DNA of 64,000 nucleotides from Allomyces macrogynus ATCC 38327. Its lineage: Eukaryota; Blastocladiomycota; Blastocladiomycetes; Blastocladiales; Blastocladiaceae. This document shows, piece by piece, positions 1 through 11,841 of this stretch; position 1 is the stretch's first letter; each line of letters opens with the position of its first letter. The translations under genes and the position numbers were made by a program. Under the pieces are notes generated by a model. It saw nothing but the letters and a program-made list of their open reading frames with translations. It did no database searches and was not told the DNA's origin. The stretch spans positions 549,361 to 613,360 of the forward strand of contig GG745356.1 of NCBI GenBank assembly GCA_000151295.1, given 5' to 3'.

Positions 1-1559
1 ATTGGAACAGAGAGGGGATGGGGGGATGTGTCGGCAGGAGTTGCAGATTGACGCGCGTGCCGGCAGCACAATGGCCGAGTCCGATGCTGCCGTGAAAGTA
101 GACAGGAGGGGGTTTGTGTTGTTGTCGGGTGACCGGTTGATGTCCTGCGACCTGCTTGAGCTCTTAAGTCAGTTCCCGAGTGTTAGCGTGAGCGATTGTC
201 GGTGGAAAGAGTAATGATTGAAGTATGCTCGTCAGCATTCGCTCTCAAAATACGAGCCCCACGTCGGTCACACGTTGCGATGGCGAAATCACTCTGGAAC
301 GACGGTGATGAGAAAGCTTTTGGATGGCAATGAATGCGATACGAGACTGCTTACACGTGTCAGCATTGCAACCGCAAACTGAGAGGACGGCATGTTGAAA
401 TTGCCGAAACTTTTTCGAACGTTCCTGATAGTATAGCGTGAGCAAGTTCCAGGGAGTTTGTCAGTTCGGATTGTCTTTGTCCACACAATTTTTGGTCATG
501 CAAAAGCTTTCGCTTCTTTTTTGATGCTCGGGTCGACTCCACCTGTTATAAAGAGGATGATTGCAGGTGTACATTGCTTCTCTGGTAGCCACTGGCGCAG
601 AAAGGAGATGGAAAATTGAAGAGGCACGGAGTAAATGCAAAGCTGATCAAGGAGAGAAACGTCAGACGGCATCTCGGCTTCTTTTAATCCATTTGATATT
701 GGTCCGTGCAACCTCAGCCTAATTGTTGCCACCTGTGCAACCCACCACTCTCATCAGCGGCCCAACTCCAAAGACCGGCGTTGACCTGGGCACCATAGCG
801 TCGCCTCTCCTCCCCGTCGCATCTGGCACTCGCGTTTGAGCATACATATGGCTCACCTTCGGCTCCAACCTCGCAGCGCCCTGTGCAGCGTCCGCTCCCC
901 CACAAGCTGCTCCGTTGTTGCCTGTGTATTTCATCAACCCAAAACATCTGCGACAATGTCGATTCCCTCACGGCGGCGCTCGGCGTCATGGCGTCGCGCC
1001 ATGTCGCCCTCGGTTTGCTGATGTTTCCGCAACGGCCAGTGCTTTGACGACTTAATCGTCTGAGCCTGCACCGTTCAACACACTTGCTTGAATACCAAAA
1101 CTTTGCAAGATGGTTATTTGCGGTGCGTATACGGACGTGGGATTATCAGGAATGGAATAACAACTGGTTCAGCACGCGCCCCAGCAGCCATGTTCAGTGA
1201 CCCAGCAAGGGGCGCGTTCATTTGAGGTGGAAGGCCCGATCAACACGATTAAAGTACTCGTTCGCGCAGGGATTATCAGCCTTTGATGAATGCATGGATC
1301 GCAAGTGAGTAGGTGAACGTTGGGGAAGGGGAAAACGAGTCATCGGGGCGGATCAGAGATCAAGTAGCAGATAGAGAGAGAATCCGACATATCCACACGT
1401 TAATATTTCAATTGAACGGCGCTCAAAAGCATTAGTGGGGAAAACATGATCGACAGAAAAACACCAGCACCGCGCAGCGCAACGACTGCTCACATGCCAA
1501 CATGACACCCACAGCACGCCCAACAACGTCGAGCGAACTGGCCATCATGCAGCTGAACC
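1..1559. other. No gene recognised
   Basis: I see no convincing gene here. The open frames are short and overlapping, with no recognisable motif, and the base composition is less GC-rich than the coding parts of the window. The stretch lies downstream of the minus-strand LRR gene, so its right edge would contain that gene's 3' untranslated region. Confidence 0.5.
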
Positions 1560-3420
1560 TCACCGGGGCCCAATGCATTTACTCGTCACCCGCTGATGCA
1601 CGACACGCAGTCCAGGTTCATCCACTACCTCCACACGCTCGATCCGCCACTCTGTAGCGCCCCGCATCCCGTCTCCGGTCCGGACGGTTCGACCATACCG
1701 GCCCACTGGCGCATTCAGCAGTGGCTGCACGTCGTGGACCAGACACCCGCGCACGTCAACGCACTGCACGTTCTCGTGTAGTCCATCAACGAGGGAATCG
1801 ATCGACGTGACGTGCACGAGATGACGCAACGTGAGCGTGCGCAGCGCCTCGAGGCGCGAAAGTGCAACGTTTGCAAGTGTCGCGACTCCGTCGTCGGTCA
1901 AGCTTGTCCACGACAAGTCGAGCGTGCAAAGTCGCACCAAAGTCGCAAGCGCTGGAGCAAGTGTGGCCATGGCCATGTCGTCAATATCGGCATTGCATGA
2001 CAAGTCGAGCTGCGTCAGGTGGACGAGCCGTGGGAAGGTGATCCGCGCCAGAGCGACCACAGCGCGCTGGGCCACGGTCATTCGCCGCAGCGTGAGCGTC
2101 GTGAGTGTCGAAAATTTCGCGAGCGCCGAGGCCAGCTGGTAGTGGTTCGTGTAATCATCGACCACGTCACCGTCGCACAGTTCCAGGGCACAAACCATCT
2201 TTGCGCCTCCTGCCATTGTCACGGTCTTGAGGAGCTCGTGCAAGCCCGTTTCCACTTGTCTTTGCTGGAATTCAAACGCATGGCCGCGTGGGTGCCGGGA
2301 AAAAAGCAATGCGAATCGAGTTCGTCGTGTTTCGTCACTCCAGTCAATGTGGCATACGTCGAGCTTGCGCAAAGTAATAGCGGGATTGCGGATGAGCGCG
2401 TCGAGAAACGAGTCAAACAGGCGCATGACCACTTCTGGGCCGATGGCCGCAGCAGACGGAATCAGCGCAAGATGCGTGAGGCGTGATGGAAGCTGAATGG
2501 TGCGAATCCCGCCGTCTGGAAAGAAGACGTGGCCAGTTTCCTTATGGCTGGGACTTGAAGCAGTGACCGTGAGCGATTCAATCGCAGAGGGCAAGTTGCA
2601 GAGGAACGGGGCAAATACCGCTTCCAAGTTCACCATAGCCCCTGGGTATGCTTGATCCAGCACTAGAACCTTCAAGAACAGACATGCTCCAAGTTTTTCG
2701 GCGAGAATCACGTTCAGGGCTAGATTTTCGGCAAGCTGAAGATGCAGGCGCACCAGAGAGTGAGGCAGGGCAAGAGTCGCGTCGGAAAGACCACACGGGA
2801 ACGACTGGTCCACGGGATTCCACGGCACGGAGAGACCAGCGACAAACGGGGGAAGAGCAGGCCATTCACCCCTTGCACGAAACTGCCGAAGTTGATGGAA
2901 CGGGATGGAGATTGTGGAGCACGGCGCATTGATCTGAAAAATCGTATTTTCCGGCATATTGGGACGCATCAGGTTGGGATTCGGTTGCCATGCGACGCTA
3001 GTAATCAAGTACAGGCGCGGCAAGACCGAACCTGGCTGCAATACTTGTCCGACACGTCCAATCAATGTACGAGCAAGGTCAAGAAAGCAACGGTTTTCAA
3101 TCACACATGTCGACAGCTGTCTGTTGAAACTCTGGCCACGAAACCCATGATACAATGCTTCTTCCAGTCCATTTCGTGCGAGCCCTGCCGGGTGACGTGT
3201 GAGCGAGTTGCATCAGAGCAAGCGTTCCGTTCGGATCCACGACCATGGATTCGATGTGATTGAGCGAGTAAGATTCGAATTTTGGCGTGAAAGTCGACTT
3301 GGGAAAAAGATCAGCCAATACTTGATCGAGCACGATCGTTGGAAGCATTTCGAGCTGGGAATGGACACGCCTTGGCGTGGTAACAGCCTCTTCGACTCTC
3401 AGGCTGTTGTTGACATTCAT
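1560..3420 (-). CDS. F-box-like leucine-rich-repeat protein, copy 1, frame interrupted once
   Basis: Two minus-strand frames together read as one protein. An N-terminal part (3420 to about 3200) contains a possible F-box-like start (LPTIVLDQVLADLF). A 531-codon frame (open from 3155 and further upstream, stop at 1560) carries leucine-rich repeats such as LTTLTLRRM, LTQLDLSCN and LCTLDLSWT. The frame changes once between about 3160 and 3215. I see no usable intron there, so this is a one-base indel, a sequencing error or a recent pseudogene. The decayed tandem copy at 4294-5686 reads straight through the matching region (LMQLAR and onward), which suggests the ancestral gene was continuous. LRR proteins of this kind often act as substrate adaptors of SCF ubiquitin ligases. 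Here that role is inference only, because the F-box match is weak. Confidence 0.55.
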
Positions 3421-4293
3421 GGTTGGAGGATCGCGTGGAGGGCAACGGCGACGGTATTTTTCCTGGAGATCAGAGCAATTGCAGCTGGTTACGTTGTACG
3501 TTGTGCGTCGTGTCCGGAACCAAAGTTGTGGACAATCTCAGCGGGGGGTGGAAATGAGAAGGGAGTGAGGTCGGCGAGGTGGCGTTTCTCCGCATTTCTC
3601 CAAAGAAGAAAAAGCATGTGAAGAGTGAAGAGCAATCCACTGGCGCTGCTGACGACCCGCGAGCAATTTGCACAACTGTCGGCTAGGTACGAATATATTA
3701 CCGGATGTGACAGCGCATCATGTTCAATGACGGTATGCGTGAGGGCGCGGATTATCGTGTTGTGGTGAGAGTCTGACGTGTGCCAGTGCAAGAGAGAGAG
3801 GAAAGTAAGTATAAAGGACGACGGAAGAAGAGCTGGCAACGCGCGCCCTGAAGGCGCCAAGGGCGCCCACCTCAGCTGGCAGTGTTGGCGGTGACAGCGT
3901 TGACCTGGTCGCCCACAGAGTCACAGACCCAATCGACATGGAAGAATCGAAGTCTCTCATCGCCGGCGTTGGTCGCCGCCCTCAAGTTGCGCTGCGCCCA
4001 AACTCCGGATCATTGTATTGCAGAAAAATACGGCAAAACATGGATACACTCGGCGGAACTCAACACTTGAAGCAGACGACCGCCCGCCTGCACTCGTGCT
4101 CACGCACGTGCGGTTGTGCGGTTGATACTGTAGGCGCCGTGTCGTGCCGCTCAATAATGGTGGGCGTTCGTGCCACGCCGGGCGCGTCGACTGCTTGCTG
4201 GCCAGATATCTGTTGCGATGACCACACACACACACACACACACACTAAAATGAGACCCACAACATTCCCCACGACGTCAAAGTGGACCAACCT
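3421..4293. other. Spacer between LRR copies
   Basis: This stretch separates the two LRR copies. It holds a CA microsatellite near its right end and several short open frames without recognisable motifs. I see no supported gene. It should include the promoter of copy 1 and the 3' flank of copy 2. Confidence 0.4.
4223..4245. repeat. CA dinucleotide microsatellite
   Basis: A run of about eleven CA units lies just downstream (on the minus strand) of the decayed LRR copy 2. Confidence 0.9.
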
Positions 4294-5686
4294 TCACAAG
4301 GGCTCCATGCGTTTGCTAGTCACCCGCTGATGCACGACACGCTGCCCAGATTCATCCGTGGCCGCATTTACGCGCTTGATCCGCCACTCGGTCCCCTTCC
4401 GCACCCCGGAGCCAGTCCGGACGGTCCACCCATGTCGCCCCACTGGCACATCCAGCAGTGACAGCACATTGTCCACCATGCACCCGCGCATATCCACGAG
4501 CTGCACGCTCTCGAACAGCCCATCCATAAGGCACTCCACGTCCGTGAAGTGCATGAGACGGCGCGAGTTGAGCGTGCGCAGTGCCACGAGGCACAAAAGT
4601 GCGGCGCGCGCAAGCATCGTGATCACATTGTCCGACAAGCCGGTCCATGACAGGTCGAGCTTGTGGAGTTGCACCAGACACGCGAGCGCTGGCGCTAGCG
4701 AGGAGATGGCCATGTCGTCAAGTTTGGAATTGCTGGACAAGTCGTGGACGAGCCGTGGGAAGGTGATCCGCGCCAGGGCGACCACAGCGCGCTGGGTCAC
4801 GGTCATTCGCCGCAGCGTGAGCGTGGTGAGTGCCGAAAAGTGCGCGGGCGCCGAGGCCAGCCGGTGGTCCGTGCAGGAATCGACCATGTCGTCATCGCAC
4901 AGTTCAAGGGCACAAAAGACAGGGGCACTGCCAGCGAGCGTCACGGTATCCAGGAGATCGTGCATGGGCGCATACATTTCGCTTTGCCGGGTTGCAAATG
5001 CATGGCCCAATGCGTGCTGGGCAAGAATGGATTCCGTCGTGGGGCGTCGCTCCAGTCAATTTGGCTAACTTCGAGCGTGTGCAATACAGTGGCTGGATTG
5101 CACACGAGAGCGTGCGAGAAACGAGTCAAATAAGTCCATGATCACCTCTGAGGCCGTGATCGCGGACGGGGTCAGCACAAGATCCACGCTGGACAGACCA
5201 CACGGAAGCGACTGGCCCGCAGACGTGCACGACACGGAGAGACCAGCAACCAACAGCGCAACAGCAGGCCATTCCTGGCTCGCAGGACACTGCCGGACCT
5301 GATGGAACGGAACCGGGACCGTGCAGCATGGCACATGGATCTGAGTGGCTGTGCTTCCCTGCAAATCGGGATAAATCACGCTCGGATCCGGTTGCCACAC
5401 GACGTCCGTGATCAAGTACAGGCGCGGCACAGCAGCATCTGGTTATGCCGCTTGCCCGACGCGTCCAATCAAGATGCGACTAGTCAGGTCAAGGGGGGCG
5501 ACGGTTCCTGATCTCGCACGTCGCCATTGTTGGCGAGGCCATCGTGACAAACTGCATCGGCGCGATCCGAATGGCCCAGCGTATTGCAGGCGCGTAAAAC
5601 GCAAATGAAACACGAGCGAGCTGCATCAGACTGAGCGTCCCATCAGGATCCGCGACCGTGGATTCAAGATGGTCCAGCGAGGGCAA
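4294..5686 (-). pseudogene. Decayed tandem copy of the LRR gene
   Basis: The 238-codon frame ending at 4294 matches the C-terminal LRR half of copy 1 closely (LALELCDDDMVDSCTDHR, TLTLRRMTVTQRAVVALARI, VVHQRVTSK). Upstream, matching pieces are scattered over different frames: 5430-5065 (PRLYLITDVVWQPDPS, SQEWPA) and 5686-5489 (MPSLDHLESTVADPDGT). Compared with copy 1 there is an extra base in a C-run near 5500, an in-frame TAA near 5440, missing blocks in the middle, and a stop directly upstream of the 5686 segment. The N-terminal F-box-like part is absent. It is therefore a truncated, multiply frameshifted duplicate and is unlikely to make a full protein, although the C-terminal 238 codons remain open. 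Confidence 0.75.
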
Positions 5687-6817
5687 GGCGATTTAATTGG
5701 GCGCCAGGTCCTGTTTGGGCACAAGGAGGCACGACAGTTGGCAGCGCTTCAAGCTAGGACGTCGCGTTCATGTTTGGCAGAGTCACAGACCGGTGATATT
5801 GCATGCGTGCTTCCTGGAAATCTGTGCCGATGCTGGTGGTTGCGTTGTGCTTGAGTCCGCGACGATGTTCCTTCGCGGTGTGGCCGCAGGATGGAACGAG
5901 CGGGGCGAGGCATAAGGTGCCTTGCTCCACCGTTCGTACGAGTCGCGAGTAACCCGCACAAGCAGTGCTGGCGCGACAGAACGCGACAGAACGGTCCGGC
6001 CAAGACATGAGCGCAACATGTTTGAAGAAGGTCCCAGCGGCCATGTATTCGCGAGCGTGAAAGGGTGGAGGGTGGGGAAAGAAGAAGCAAATACACGGGT
6101 GGAAATCGTTGGGTCCGAGAAGAGAGAGAGGAATAAGAGATGGATCCGTGGCGTTTCGCGTGCCAAGCACGCGTACACGTGGGAACCGGGCGAGGATGGG
6201 ACGGTGAGGACGGGAGGGAGCAGGTGAAGGAGGGGTGATGGAAGGATGTGGAAGGTGAGGGCGGGTCGAAGGAAGGTGGAGAAGAGCAAGCGTGCGCGGA
6301 GCGCGACCGCAACACGTGGTGGAGGGGCGCCGCATGTGTGTCGTGAGGGCGAGAAGACGCGAGCGCGTGCGTGCCGCCCATCGGCGAGGATGACACCGAA
6401 AACACGCCGAGCGAGAGCAAGAATGGGGATCCAAAAGGCGAGCCAACAAAAACCAAAGAGAAGAGGTGAACGGGTAGGTCGAAATCACACACACGCCAAG
6501 ACCAGAAATCAACGAGCGCGCCCACAACGGCAATGGAGGAGAACGAGAGAGGAGGAGAGAACCGAGGTCAGCGACGCGACGACTCGACGGTAGCGCCGCC
6601 GCCCTCAATGTACACTTGCGCACGCACGGCGCCGGCACGGCGATGGGGTCCGAGACGGCTTCACACACACGGAGACGGGGGAACAAGAACGAGAGCGTGA
6701 TGAAAGGACGACGCGACGGTCGATCGACTACGGCATCAAGGACACAACGACGAGCGGATCCCACGCGCAGAAAATGAGACGAGAACGGTGCATCGAGCGA
6801 CGGGTCGGGCGCGATCC
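5687..6817. other. No gene recognised
   Basis: Long open frames on the minus strand (up to 355 codons at 5754-6821) are Ser, Arg and Pro rich without motifs. They look like by-products of a purine-rich plus strand (many AGAGAG and GGAGGA blocks). Part of this should be the DHH1 3' untranslated region. Confidence 0.45.
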
Positions 6818-8554
6818 TCACCGCACGCGCGGTCGGTGAGCGACTTGTTCAATCGCGCGCAGCACCGCAGTCCCGCGCGACTTACTGCTCGTCGCCACCC
6901 GCTGCGTTCCCCGCGGCCGCCGGCGGATTCTGCTGGTGATGGGTACCCCGCGATGCGCCGCCTGCTCCTTCTGCATCTGTCGGTGATGCTGGCGGTGCTG
7001 GTGATGCCCGCCGCCGCCCGTCCCGCCGCCGCCACCCCGCGGCACCTGTTCGCGGTGCTCGCGGTACCCCGACCCGTACGCGGTCGCACGCGGCGCGCCA
7101 CCCCCACCGCCGCCGCCACCGTGGCCGTTGCGGTGATGATGGTGGTGGTGCCCATGGTGCGCGTGATCGGCCTGCGGCTGCTGCGGCAACTCGGTCGCCG
7201 CTTGCGGCTGCTGCGGCGCCGCGTCTTGCAACGCGGGCGCGACGTACAAGTGCTTGTCGACGGTCGGTGGAATCGGTTGAATCTCGGTGCCCAACTCGGT
7301 CTCGATCCGGTACAGGTTGAACCGGTCCTCGTACGTGATCAAGTTGATGGCGAGCCCCAAGTGCCCGAACCGTCCCGACCGGCCAATCCGGTGCAGGTAC
7401 GTCTCGGCATTTTTCGGGAAATCGAAATTGATGACGACGTTCACGGCCTGGATATCGATCCCGCGCGTGAGCAAGTCCGAGCAGACGAGGTTGCGGCACA
7501 CGCCCTGCCGGAAATCGTGAAACACGCGGTTGCGGTGCGCCTGCGGCATGCGCGCGTGAATGTAGAAACACGAGTAGCCAAGGTCCGTGATCTTCTTGGC
7601 GAGCAGTTCCACGCGGTTCGTCGAGTTGCAGAAAATAATTGACTGGTTGATTTGCAGTTTCGAGAAGAGCGTGTTGAGGCAGTGCACCTTTTGCCGCTCT
7701 TCCACAAACGCATAGTATTGCGTCACGCCCTTGAGCGTCAAGTCGTCCATCAAGTTGATCTCATACGGCGCGTTGAGCCACTTGTCGCGGAAATCCTTGA
7801 CGAGCACCGGGAACGTGGCTGAGAACAACATGATTTGCCGGTCTTCGGGCAAGTAGCCGAGCAACTGCTCGATCACGGGCTGGAACTCGGGCGAGAGCAA
7901 CTTGTCGGCCTCGTCCATGACAAACGTCGTGCACTCGTCGAGCTGCGCGACCCCTTTACCCGCCAAATCCAATAACCGCCCCGGCGTGCCCACCAGAATG
8001 TGCACCGTGTCCTGTAGCCGAATGATATCGTCCTTGAGCCCGGTCCCGCCCGTCGTGACCATGACCTGCAGGCCCAAATGCTTGCCGAGCGTCTTGCACA
8101 CCTGCGACGTTTGCAGCGCCAATTCGCGCGTCGGGACCAGCAGCAGCGCCTGGATCTTGTGCTTTTGCGGGTTGATCTTTTCGAGCGTCGGAATCACAAA
8201 CGCCGCCGTCTTGCCCGTGCCGTTCTTGGCGCGCGCCAAAATGTCGCGGCCGGCGAGGGCGATTGGGATGGCCTCTTCCTGAATCGGCGAGGGCCGCTCA
8301 AACCCGGCCTCGAAAATGCCCATGAGCAGCTCCCGCTTCAGGTAGTAGTCTTCAAACTCGTTGCCCTTGGTGGCCAGCACGTCGTCGGTCTGCGGGCGCG
8401 CGTCTTTTGGCGGCAGGTGCAGCTGGTGCTTCCATTCTTGCTGTACCGCCGGGTCGGCACTAGTGGAGTGGAAGGAAAGGTGAGCGAATTGGAAGGGGGG
8501 AGGGCGGGTCCGAGGCCGTTGGTTGCGCGAAACATACTCGTATTGGTCAGACAT
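6818..8554 (-). CDS. DEAD-box RNA helicase Dhh1/DDX6
   Basis: This is an ATP-dependent RNA helicase of the Dhh1/DDX6/Me31B family, which represses translation and promotes decapping in cytoplasmic P-bodies. All core motifs are present in order: the Q-motif region ([13 protein letters not shown]), motif I (AKNGTGKT), Ia (PTRELALQ), II (DEAD), III (SAT), the RecA2 motifs ([14 protein letters not shown]) and VI ([10 protein letters not shown]). The C-terminal tail is Gln, His and Gly rich, as in many fungal Dhh1 proteins. The frame is open throughout, but positions 8537-8460 look like a 78-nt in-frame intron (GTATGT ... CACTAG). Splicing gives [19 protein letters not shown] and removes a non-conserved insert. 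Exons are then 8554-8538 and 8459-6818 (552 residues). The last ~50 residues are Arg-rich and poorly constrained, so the true C-terminus is uncertain. Confidence 0.93.
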   Translation of the reverse strand: MSDQYEYVSRNQRPRTRPPPFQFAHLSFHSTSADPAVQQEWKHQLHLPPKDARPQTDDVLATKGNEFEDYYLKRELLMGIFEAGFERPSPIQEEAIPIALAGRDILARAKNGTGKTAAFVIPTLEKINPQKHKIQALLLVPTRELALQTSQVCKTLGKHLGLQVMVTTGGTGLKDDIIRLQDTVHILVGTPGRLLDLAGKGVAQLDECTTFVMDEADKLLSPEFQPVIEQLLGYLPEDRQIMLFSATFPVLVKDFRDKWLNAPYEINLMDDLTLKGVTQYYAFVEERQKVHCLNTLFSKLQINQSIIFCNSTNRVELLAKKITDLGYSCFYIHARMPQAHRNRVFHDFRQGVCRNLVCSDLLTRGIDIQAVNVVINFDFPKNAETYLHRIGRSGRFGHLGLAINLITYEDRFNLYRIETELGTEIQPIPPTVDKHLYVAPALQDAAPQQPQAATELPQQPQADHAHHGHHHHHHRNGHGGGGGGGGAPRATAYGSGYREHREQVPRGGGGGTGGGGHHQHRQHHRQMQKEQAAHRGVPITSRIRRRPRGTQRVATSSKSRGTAVLRAIEQVAHRPRVR

Positions 8555-9648
8555 GGTCGTGGAGGTCGAGCGAGCGAGCGCGTCGCGTTGTAGGCCGGTC
8601 GGAGAAATGGTGACAGCGCGATCACGGCGCAGATATCGAGCGGCGAGAGAGGAAAGAGCGAGCGTGGAACGCGGGCGCCGGGATCCGTCGAGATCCGAGG
8701 CACAACGAGGACGCGGTGCGGTAAATCAAACGAGGGGTGGGCAATTGGTCGACGGGCTCGAGGCACACGAGCAGAGCGTGAGCGCCTGCGAATAGGCGCG
8801 AGGATAGGGCAGGGACGCGCAAGGGCAGCGTCGGCGCGGTACAAAGGAAGATTGGGCGCGGTGTACGCGAAAGACGGCGGCGACAGGCAAGCGGGGCCGC
8901 GGTGGTTGGAAAGAGCGCGAAGCGCAGCACTCAGGCGCGCGCACAGGCCGAGATATGCGCAGGAGAGAGAGAGAGAGAGAAGGGTGCACGTGAGCGTGCA
9001 CGACGGGCCAATTGGTCGTGGTACGCGTCGACAGCGGGCAAGAGGACAGGCAGACGGGCAGAGCGTCGGAATGGGTCGTGGCAGCGTGGGTTGCGGTCGT
9101 GGTCGATGAGAGGGGGGCCAGCGGGCCGCAGGATGGTGGTGCCGTCGCGAGGGTGGTGCCGTCGCGATCAAGAGCGTGTCGTGTCGGTCGCCGTCGTGGC
9201 GGTCAAAAGGTCTTTGTCGTCGACGTCGTCGTCGTCGTGGTNNNNNNNNNNNNNNNNNNNNNNNNNNNNNNNNNNNNNNNNNNNNNNNNNNNNNNNNNNN
9301 NNNNNNNNNNNNNNNNNNNNNNNNNNNNNNNNNNNNNNNNNACGTCGGCGGGGAAGCAGCGAGGGCGCCAAGGGAGAGGGAATGCAAGCAAGCGGAGGCA
9401 CGCGGCCAGCGCGCTCAAGCGACCAGATCACGACTGTGTGATAGGTTTGCCATGAGCCGCCTGGCTTGACCTCCCCTTCACGCGGGAACCACGTGCTGCA
9501 CACACCAACGGTGCGCGTCTCGCATGCTTCGCCCTCCGTTCTCGCCAAATTGAAACCTCTCTGATTGCAGCTTCACGCACGGCCGGCCCGGGCCCATGGC
9601 CGCTGGCATTCGACAAACCTCCAAAATCTATCGACAAACCTCCAAAAT
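8555..9648. other. DHH1 upstream region, contains assembly gap
   Basis: This is the region upstream of DHH1. It includes a gap of unknown bases and GTC-rich and AGAG-rich simple sequence. Open frames here cross the gap or are low complexity. I see no supported gene. Confidence 0.4.
9242..9341. other. Assembly gap (100 N)
   Basis: Exactly 100 unknown bases follow a GTC-rich simple repeat, which probably caused the break. The length is a placeholder, not a measurement. Confidence 0.99.
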
Positions 9649-9651
9649 CTA
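9610..9651. repeat. Perfect 21-bp tandem duplication at a stop codon
   Basis: The 21-base unit beginning TCGACAAACC is present twice head to tail. The right end of the second unit provides the stop codon (minus-strand TAG, 9651-9649) of the transporter gene. Confidence 0.9.
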
Positions 9652-11841
9652 TGGATCCGCGGGTGCCCCCGCCAACACCCGCGCCGCCACCGCCAACGCC
9701 GCCGTCCCCACCACCAAATGCGCGGCCGTCGACCAGGCCGCAAACCACGCGGGCCACTCGGCCGCCAACCCCTCGTCTCCCTCGCGCCCCTCATCCAGCA
9801 CCTCGGCCACAATCAATCCCGCGACCGACCCGTAGGGGGCCACATTCCCAGCGACCGACACCGTCCAGCACAGCACATACCACGCGTACTCGCCCGGCTC
9901 ACCTCCACCTCCACCGACCAACCTCCCGCCTTTGGTTTCTTCCAGAACGGGCGCGACGACCAGGACGACGGGGACGGAGGTCAGGATCGCACACATCCCA
10001 AGAATGACTAGGCCCAGAGCGGATCCGCCGCCGGCCGCCGCGCGGAACGAGCCGGCCGGTCCTAGAGCGGGAGATTCGATCACCGCGCGTACAGCACGCG
10101 ACAGAGCCGTCCGGATCGCGGTCATGCTGATCCCATGCATGACCACGAGCAGGGCGAACAGGTACTCAAGCAACGACCAGTGCACGGGGTCGACGGCAGC
10201 CGCCGCAGGCGCGCGGAGGCGCATTGTGGGGGGAGCGAGAATGTGCGGTACGGCAATGACGGCGACCGCCGCAGTGAGCGAGGTCAGAGCCACATCGAAG
10301 CGCTGGAAAAGGGCCATGTACATGGTTGCGAGGATCAGGGCGACAGCGACGTGTACGCCGTGCGCGCGCCACCAGTCGCGGCGCGAAGTTGGAGAGCTCT
10401 TGGTGGATGGTGAGTCCGGGCCGGTGATCGGCGCGCGGCCCGGCCATGAGTCCAACGCACGCTCGGCATCGATTTGCGCACGCAACACTGCCGCTTGAGA
10501 CGCCGACGGCCCTTCCGTTGCGTGGTTCTCCGCGACCCACTCCCGCACGAGTGAAACCAAATCGAGCGGTGGGTCTAAGCGGTCCTCGGGCCTGGGCATA
10601 TGAGCGACCGCGGCGGGGAACTCGTGCGGCGCGCGGTCGAGGTCGTGGTCGGTCGCGGTCCAGTGCGCCCAGTGGCGGCACGGGCGGTCGAGAAACTGCC
10701 TCGCAGCATGGTGCGCGTGCGCATCGTGCGGTGCCGAACCCGTCCAGTCGGCGAGAAGCGCACGGTGCACGTCGTCGGTCTCGGCGTCGCTTCCGTAGTG
10801 AAGTGAGACACGGGTCTCAGACACGCGGTCGTCGAGTGCTACAGCGGCTGTCGTCGCGCGCGAATGATCCGCGGCCGTGGACGACCCGGAATCGTCATCA
10901 CTCGGCGCATCATCCTCGTCGTGCACCTCCCCCTCCGGTTGCGTCAAATCCGGTACTTCCACCCCACCCAACACCGCGCGGTACTTCCACGCCAACAACC
11001 CCGTATTCACACCCACCGTGACCGCGACAGGTACCGCCAAATGCATCGCGTACTCGCCAAACCCGAGCCTATGCGCTTCGGCCACAAGCAACACTTTCGG
11101 ATTCCCAATCAACAGCGCGGCACTGCCCAAATTCGCGGACGTCACAATCGCCAGCGCAAACGGGACCGCATCCACTTTGCGGCCCTTGATCCGCGGTAAC
11201 AGGTCGGCGACGGCGTGCGCCATGAACAGCGCGGCACCGTCGTTCATCACGGTCGCGCCGAGAATCGCCGAAATGAGCGAGACGCGCGCGAGGAGGGACG
11301 TGCCGGAGATCGATGAGGACCCGCCGGGGAGCGGTTTGGTGAGGATGCGCACGAACGCGCGCGTCCACCCGAGTTCGTCAAGTCGCCCGAGGATCACAAA
11401 CAACGCCGCGAGCGTGACCGTCGTCGCGGGCTTCTGAGCGGCGTAGACGTCGGCTGGAGTCACGATGCGCGTCGCCACGAGCAGGGATAAGGCAGCGAGC
11501 GCCGCGGGCGTGCGGCCGGTACCAGCGAGCGGCCAGATGGCCGTCAGGATACATGCGACAAGGGCGTGGATCGAAGAGCGGATGCGGCCAAGGAGAGAGG
11601 TCGGGCGCGTTGTGGGCGATGTGTAGGGCAGAATATTGGCGAGTTCGACCCAGACGAGCGCGAATGAAAGCGCGGCGGCCCATGTTTGCCAGTCGGTCGC
11701 GGCGAATCGCGCTGGTGGAGGCGACGTGTCCGGGTCCGGCTGGGACTGGAGCGCATTCGCAAGTGCGAGCTGCGTCGTGAGACCCGGTTCGAGGAGCGCG
11801 TGTGTTGCCGCGAGCGTGTCGTGCGTGTGCAGCTGGTCCAT
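9649..11841 (-). CDS. ArsB/NhaD-type membrane transporter
   Basis: This is a predicted polytopic membrane protein of about 730 residues from the ion transporter superfamily that includes ArsB and NhaD. Family-like signatures are LGATVMNDGAALFMAHAV, which resembles the conserved loop carrying an ND pair, and NLGSAALLIGNPKVLL, which resembles the N-x-GS-x-IGNP block of this superfamily. Hydrophobic segments are grouped in an N-terminal half (about residues 50-330) and a C-terminal half. Between them is a long hydrophilic loop rich in Asp, His and Ser, expected to be cytoplasmic. I chose the ATG at 11841 because the upstream part of the open frame is non-conserved and lacks membrane character. 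The substrate (arsenite, Na+/H+, silicate or another anion) cannot be told from sequence. No intron is needed. Confidence 0.75.
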   Translation of the reverse strand: MDQLHTHDTLAATHALLEPGLTTQLALANALQSQPDPDTSPPPARFAATDWQTWAAALSFALVWVELANILPYTSPTTRPTSLLGRIRSSIHALVACILTAIWPLAGTGRTPAALAALSLLVATRIVTPADVYAAQKPATTVTLAALFVILGRLDELGWTRAFVRILTKPLPGGSSSISGTSLLARVSLISAILGATVMNDGAALFMAHAVADLLPRIKGRKVDAVPFALAIVTSANLGSAALLIGNPKVLLVAEAHRLGFGEYAMHLAVPVAVTVGVNTGLLAWKYRAVLGGVEVPDLTQPEGEVHDEDDAPSDDDSGSSTAADHSRATTAAVALDDRVSETRVSLHYGSDAETDDVHRALLADWTGSAPHDAHAHHAARQFLDRPCRHWAHWTATDHDLDRAPHEFPAAVAHMPRPEDRLDPPLDLVSLVREWVAENHATEGPSASQAAVLRAQIDAERALDSWPGRAPITGPDSPSTKSSPTSRRDWWRAHGVHVAVALILATMYMALFQRFDVALTSLTAAVAVIAVPHILAPPTMRLRAPAAAAVDPVHWSLLEYLFALLVVMHGISMTAIRTALSRAVRAVIESPALGPAGSFRAAAGGGSALGLVILGMCAILTSVPVVLVVAPVLEETKGGRLVGGGGGEPGEYAWYVLCWTVSVAGNVAPYGSVAGLIVAEVLDEGREGDEGLAAEWPAWFAAWSTAAHLVVGTAALAVAARVLAGAPADP

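Noticed and set aside
5754..6821. Minus-strand open frame of 355 codons
   Set aside because: Ser, Arg, Pro and Phe rich with no motif. It overlaps another long frame and arises from a purine-rich plus strand next to the DHH1 3' end.
6788..8593. Plus-strand frames opposite DHH1
   Set aside because: Antisense shadows; the DEAD-box motifs on the minus strand are unambiguous.
8338..9387. Open frame spanning the N gap (349 codons)
   Set aside because: Includes the 100 unknown bases and overlaps the DHH1 start on the same strand in another frame; low complexity.
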